Shown here: positions 63,914 through 64,000 of the stretch, one piece after another
Position numbering within the stretch: position 1 is the stretch's first letter
Layout: every line of letters starts with the position of its first letter
NCBI GenBank assembly: GCA_013176395.1
Contig: JABMLP010000001.1
Coordinates: 1,860,001 to 1,924,000 of the forward strand
Length of the DNA stretch: 64,000 bases
DNA from: Venturia oleaginea
Taxonomy: Eukaryota; Ascomycota; Dothideomycetes; Venturiales; Venturiaceae
Direction of reading: 5' to 3'
The notes under the pieces: model-generated
Seen by the model: only the letters and a program-made list of their open reading frames with translations
Database searches by the model: none
What the model was told of the DNA's origin: nothing
Translations under genes and position numbers: made by a program

Positions 63914-64000
63914 ATGCCGTCCACATACAACACTGATAAACCCTGGGATACAGAGGACATCGACAAGTGGAAGGTAACTATGATTACTCGAAATGGCCCA
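63914..64000 (+). CDS. krr1: KRR1 small-subunit processome component, 3' part outside window
   Basis: The first exon, 63914-63973, encodes MPSTYNTDKPWDTEDIDKWK and ends at GTAACT in phase 0; the intron runs past the window. This start is the hallmark N terminus of KRR1 (S/T-x-x-xDKPWDT[DE]DIDKWK). Family knowledge: KRR1 is a nucleolar KH-domain protein needed for 18S rRNA processing and 40S assembly. Only 20 residues are visible, but the sequence is highly specific. Confidence 0.85.
   Translation, partial: MPSTYNTDKPWDTEDIDKWKVTMITRNGP

Noticed and set aside
1..64000. CRISPR arrays, rRNA genes, bacterial operons, viral genes
   Set aside because: No regularly spaced direct repeats, rRNA motifs or viral coding signatures were seen; gene structure is eukaryotic with introns.

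Overview
The window looks like nuclear DNA of a filamentous ascomycete (Pezizomycotina). The evidence is the many 45-200 bp GT..AG introns with CTAAC/CTAAT-like branch points, a Zn2Cys6 activator of the FarA/CTF1-beta type, a cytochrome P450, fungal ADA2, N-acetylglutamate synthase and KRR1, Fot1/pogo and Mutator-like transposons, and an intron-bearing tRNA-Ser. I cannot fix the class or genus from sequence alone. All exon joins are my own reading of splice signals plus frame and family fit.

Layout. 1-6 kb: the 3' part of a UDP-glycosyltransferase, a small charged tandem-repeat ORF and a lysophospholipase (PLB family). 6.7-12 kb: a transposon-rich block with a foldback element, a 1.8-kb Fot1/pogo element (39-bp inverted repeats, TA duplications, broken transposase), a decayed Mutator-like transposase and a 252-bp MITE. 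13.5-23.2 kb: CTF1-beta/FarA-like regulator, LysM-domain protein, tRNA-Ser(UGA) and a two-finger C2H2 protein. 24.9-26.2 kb: a dead flavin monooxygenase gene interrupted by a solo LTR. 26.9-36.4 kb: two secreted repeat proteins (one methionine-rich with an 87-bp minisatellite, one with N-glycosylation/His repeats), a single-pass membrane protein and a GFA-domain protein. 36.7-41.6 kb: gene-poor, with an F-box-like hypothetical, a small secreted protein and two gene remnants (glutathione S-transferase, P-loop kinase). 42.5-54.5 kb: kinase-like protein, ADA2, a degenerate repeat array, and a divergent pair (beta-hydroxyacid dehydrogenase / N-acetylglutamate synthase). 55.4-62 kb: P450, short-chain dehydrogenase, FAD-dependent oxidase and secreted GH43 hydrolase. 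62.5-64 kb: RS-tailed cyclophilin divergent from KRR1.

How the genes fit together. Housekeeping genes (ada2, arg2, cyclophilin-RS, krr1) frame accessory stretches rich in mobile DNA and pseudogenes. Adjacent P450, SDR and FAD-oxidase genes could share a small-molecule pathway, but there is no backbone synthase here. The most unusual items are the secreted repeat proteins at 33.1-33.8 kb and 26.9-29.5 kb and the unexplained repeat family at 49.1-49.9 kb.
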